From positions 434,001-498,000 of the forward strand of contig JAZARR010000157.1 in assembly GCA_037389465.1 (NCBI GenBank): DNA of 64,000 bases. Reading direction: 5' to 3'. The stretch's first letter is position 1; each line of letters opens with the position of its first letter. Shown here piece by piece: positions 61,050 to 64,000 of this stretch. Position numbers and translations under genes: made by a program. The notes under the pieces are model-generated. The model was not told the origin of the DNA, searched no databases, and was given only the letters and a program-made list of their open reading frames with translations. The DNA is from Baylisascaris procyonis. Taxonomy: Eukaryota > Nematoda > Chromadorea > Rhabditida > Ascarididae.

Positions 61050-61253
61050 ATGATATTTGTAGCTCATGTTATCAACTACGTGCCGATTCTGCTTATCCTC
61101 TCCCTATCTGCTTCATCCCCCTTTCATATGTTTGCCACTGATTATCTTCCATTGGATGAGGAGGAGATTATAAAAGCTATGGTACATACCGACGGTGTTA
61201 TTTTCAACGATTTACACCTCTTCGTGAAGAGAGAGCATTATAGACGAGGTTAA
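61050..61253 (+). other. 67-codon signal-peptide-like frame, unit 3 copy
   Basis: Copy of 18653-18856, unchanged. Confidence 0.25.
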
Positions 61254-62450
61254 AAAGGGAAAAGGGAGAGACGGGGGAGTGCGGTTTCGTGATCTATGGA
61301 GAATCCTTGAAGTTTATCCAGGCTGCCTCAAAATTTCTTTCAAGTTTCTGTTCGCGAAATTTTAGTTGATAGGGGCAGTTATGTCACTTCAGTTTTATTG
61401 CTTTCTGGAAGACATTTCCAAGAAGTGGTACACGATCCAAGCCTGCATTTAAAGAAAAGGAGGTTTAGCTGAGAGACTTCGAAACGAAATTTTCAGTTTT
61501 CCAGGAAGGATATTTGGGACCAACAGATGACATGAAATGTATTCTCAAAACTCACATTCGGGCAATAGGAGCTGCTGTTTCAGAGGCTTTACGACCTAAG
61601 AAATCATATATAAGGAAATGCCCCATAGATGCTTCTTTTTAGTTTTTCGTTTATTGGGAAGGCTGCTTCTCAATCGTATTATTGTACATATCGGTCTTTT
61701 ACAATCTAGCATCGAAATCAGACAAAACATCCGCATTCCGTGTATTCGGAATGTTTGAGTATTTTTTAAATATTTTACTAGTCATTGCGTGGTTTCAAGC
61801 GTTAAGTTTCAAAGAATGAGTAAATTTGAATTGAATTTGGCTGTGAAAGCGATTGCGGACTTCAAAATGGCATGATTTTCATATCAGTTCTGCTTGAAAA
61901 TGCAATGTATAAGAAGTTATAAATGCCTATAAGTGAACAGAATTGAAGGAAAATATATTTTGTCTATGAATCCTAGGCGCAAGATTCCCTTCATCTTGAT
62001 CGTTGCCTTTCACCTGTCAGTTAGCGCTCCCACATAACTATGAGCTGATAAGCTGATAAGACTAGATTTTTCTGTGGAGACTTACTTTCGCTAAGGGATC
62101 ATCGCTACTGAGTTCACGTTTATTTTCCTGGAAACTATGAGGAATTTTTAGTATCGTAGGCAAGCGGGGAGACTAATAGGTGAAGGCTATCAAATCCCTC
62201 ACCTCGTGACTTGTGGATGCACTTGGAATTCGGGAAGTTCGAGTGAACCATGAATTCCTAGAATCCCTAAGTGAATCTCTATAGAATTTCTCCCTTCTTG
62301 TTCTGAATATTTTATTTTTCCTAATTTTTTTGTTGTTTGATCGAAGAGGCTTGTATTGATTATGAATTATTATTATCATTTAATCGGAATGTTTTATCAA
62401 TTTTAAAGTGAAACCAGACGGTGAATTGTCGGCGCTGGTATTAATGTTAC

Positions 62451-62491
62451 GCTTGATCACTGTGCAGTTAGAAACTGTACAGCGATCGAGC
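62451..62491 (+). other. Long near-perfect hairpin, unit 3 copy
   Basis: Copy of 20054-20094 in the same CpG-rich patch. Confidence 0.5.
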
Positions 62492-63135
62492 ACGTGCAAG
62501 TTAGTGACGCGATAGCCAGTGGCATTATCTGGCCACGTTACGCGCGTGCGTTTATGGGTTTGAACGCGTGCGGTTTAGAAGCGTTGTACGTGTGAAGTGT
62601 TTATCTGCGGAGGGTTTCTTTGCCGAAGGGTATGGTTCCTCGTTACCTTTTTGAACGAGAGAGTGCCTTTGCTACAGCGCTTCCATGCGCATATTATTGT
62701 GGTGTTGTACGCTGACAAATGAAGGGAGAGGGGTTGACGATAACATTCCTGGCCTATATAGAGAAGCGATTGGTGGACTTCTTCATGGCGGTCCAGGAAT
62801 GCTAGTATCTCCATTCATAGTTCTTTCTTTCCTCGCTTTTGTCATGAAGTGTTGCTTTAACTAACTTCGTTCCTTTCATGCACAACGTCGCAAAAAGTTT
62901 TGTTTTTCACATTATTTAATGACGTTGCATTCCTTTTGTTTAGGATTAGTCTGTATTATATAAGCCATCTGCCAGGATTTTCCATACGCTTCTTTTTTAA
63001 CCTGTGGTTAATTTCCCTAAAACTTCGCTAGCGGTAGGTAGTTTATGCAAGTTCAATGTTGTCATTTCTATCGTACGCAGTATTTATTCTGTAAAACATG
63101 CTTAGGTAGGGGTCCATGCGGTAGATTTAGTCTGA

Positions 63136-63420
63136 ATGCGTCGCCATAAGCAACTAAGGTTGGTGAGTTGTTTAGTCATCTTTGCTTTTCTGAATTCCTC
63201 CTCTGCAAACATTCAAGAAAGAAGTAAAATAGCTTACCTAAGACTGCTGCGAATGATGACGAATGCTTCGCTTCGCGATGCATTTGAATCTCTAATCTTT
63301 GGCGTTCTTTGCTACGCACGCCTGAATTGTACTCATATAGCAATCACGTTCTCCTCGCCCACCTTTTCCTTTGAATTGGTTAGACGATGCAGTTCATGTT
63401 TTTGTTTTGTATTGTATTAG
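63136..63420 (+). other. 94-codon signal-peptide-like frame, unit 3 copy
   Basis: Copy of 20739-21023, unchanged. Confidence 0.2.
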
Positions 63421-64000
63421 ATTATGCAAATAAAAGGAGGTCAGCAGCGATGTGAAACAAGGAAAATGTCCATTTTTATTGACAGAGGGGATGCAACGCA
63501 GCCATTTGCAAGCACTCAGTGCTTTTAATCAGCCAGTCCTCTCATCCACCCCCTCGAGACTTTCCAGTGGAATTTCAAGAACACTGAGTCTTTTCTAGAT
63601 TCCTGCCTTTGGTGCAGGCACCATCAGCCAATAAGTGCTTCTGTGATGCCCTTATCAGTAAGTAATTTTTGTATATCCTTCTGTCCAGCGAAAACAGATT
63701 TGTAGAGGTTCCTTAACTTCGTTTTAGTCTCATGTATGTGAGAAAATTTTCTCTCAGATGCCATATTTTTTGGCAAGTTTAAGAGACCTTATACGAGGGT
63801 GTTCACAGGATGCTTGGTTATCTCTTTATCAGCAACGCTGTTCGTGGAACTAAGGATATACCCGTAACGAAGCATGTGCTGAACAATTAGATTTAACCAT
63901 GGTTCCTTGTAAGGTTGAGCCTTTAACTTGTTAGGTAAATAAGTAGGATTATTGTGGGTATGCGCACTTTCAAGTGGCTATACGATACAAGAAACAAAAG

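Larger units (their letters stand above)
44950..64000. repeat. Segmental duplication, unit 3 (runs off the window)
   Basis: A mosaic of blocks: 44950-46039 (diverged match to about 5862-6905), 46040-46236 (out of order, matches 5552-5757), single-copy 46237-47126, 47127-49289 (close to 7186-9400), single-copy 49290-49905, 50071-54830 (unit 2-like), 54830-64000 (near identical to unit 1). The equivalent of 21609-21965 is not reached. Confidence 0.9.

Noticed and set aside
1..64000. Transposon, viral or bacterial genes, CRISPR array, rRNA
   Set aside because: No reverse transcriptase, transposase, integrase or capsid motifs in any frame, no regularly spaced direct repeats, no conserved rRNA words.

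Overview
The window looks like AT-rich animal nuclear DNA, most likely from a nematode. That is inference from TTTCAG/TTGCAG-type intron ends, GTAAGT/GTATGT donors, short exon-like islands in long T-rich non-coding DNA, and one exon that reads as the second RRM of the PUF60 / Hfp / RNP-6 splicing-factor family. There is no bacterial-style gene packing, rRNA, tRNA, CRISPR array or transposon reading frame. Nearly all recognisable exon-like sequence is on the + strand.

The dominant structure is a broken tandem array of a segment of about 18-22 kb. Unit 1 is about 3541-21965, unit 2 about 21966-32720 (cut off partway), and unit 3 about 44950-64000 (runs off the edge). A short piece of a further copy lies at 2676-3540. 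The right half of unit 1 (12.4-21.6 kb) is nearly identical to 54.8-64.0 kb in unit 3. The left halves of units 1 and 2 are nearly identical, but the left part of unit 3 (44.95-46.2 kb) is clearly older and internally reordered. Single-copy DNA occupies 1-2675, 32721-44949, 46237-47126 and 49290-49905.

Each unit carries a collinear series of exon remnants that best fits a nuclear lamin or lamin-like intermediate-filament gene. They run from an S/T-P-rich head exon, through three or four exons of heptad-like coiled coil in the order of lamin coil 1B, to an acidic exon that may be the end of the rod. Intron phases between the coiled-coil exons agree, so the structure is probably that of a real ancestral gene. 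All copies are broken: four of four copies of one 200-nt exon share the same one-base frameshift, others carry stops or indels, and unit 1 has lost about 1.7 kb including two exons. I therefore call them pseudogene exons.

The 12-kb single-copy block between units 2 and 3 holds a PUF60-like RRM2 remnant, with an internal deletion that fuses RNP1 out of frame to the Ala-rich linker. Three phase-compatible exons follow, the last ending in an N-glycosylation-rich stretch and a hydrophobic tail like a GPI-attachment signal, with an AATAAA about 200 bases on. The block also holds hairpins, a 16-bp perfect palindrome, a 53-nt strictly alternating pyrimidine-purine tract, and an older copy of a repeat also found in units 1 and 3.

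I found no intact, confidently functional protein gene. The interest lies in the duplication history, the shared lesions that order events, and a possible short functional gene at 34.8-38.0 kb.
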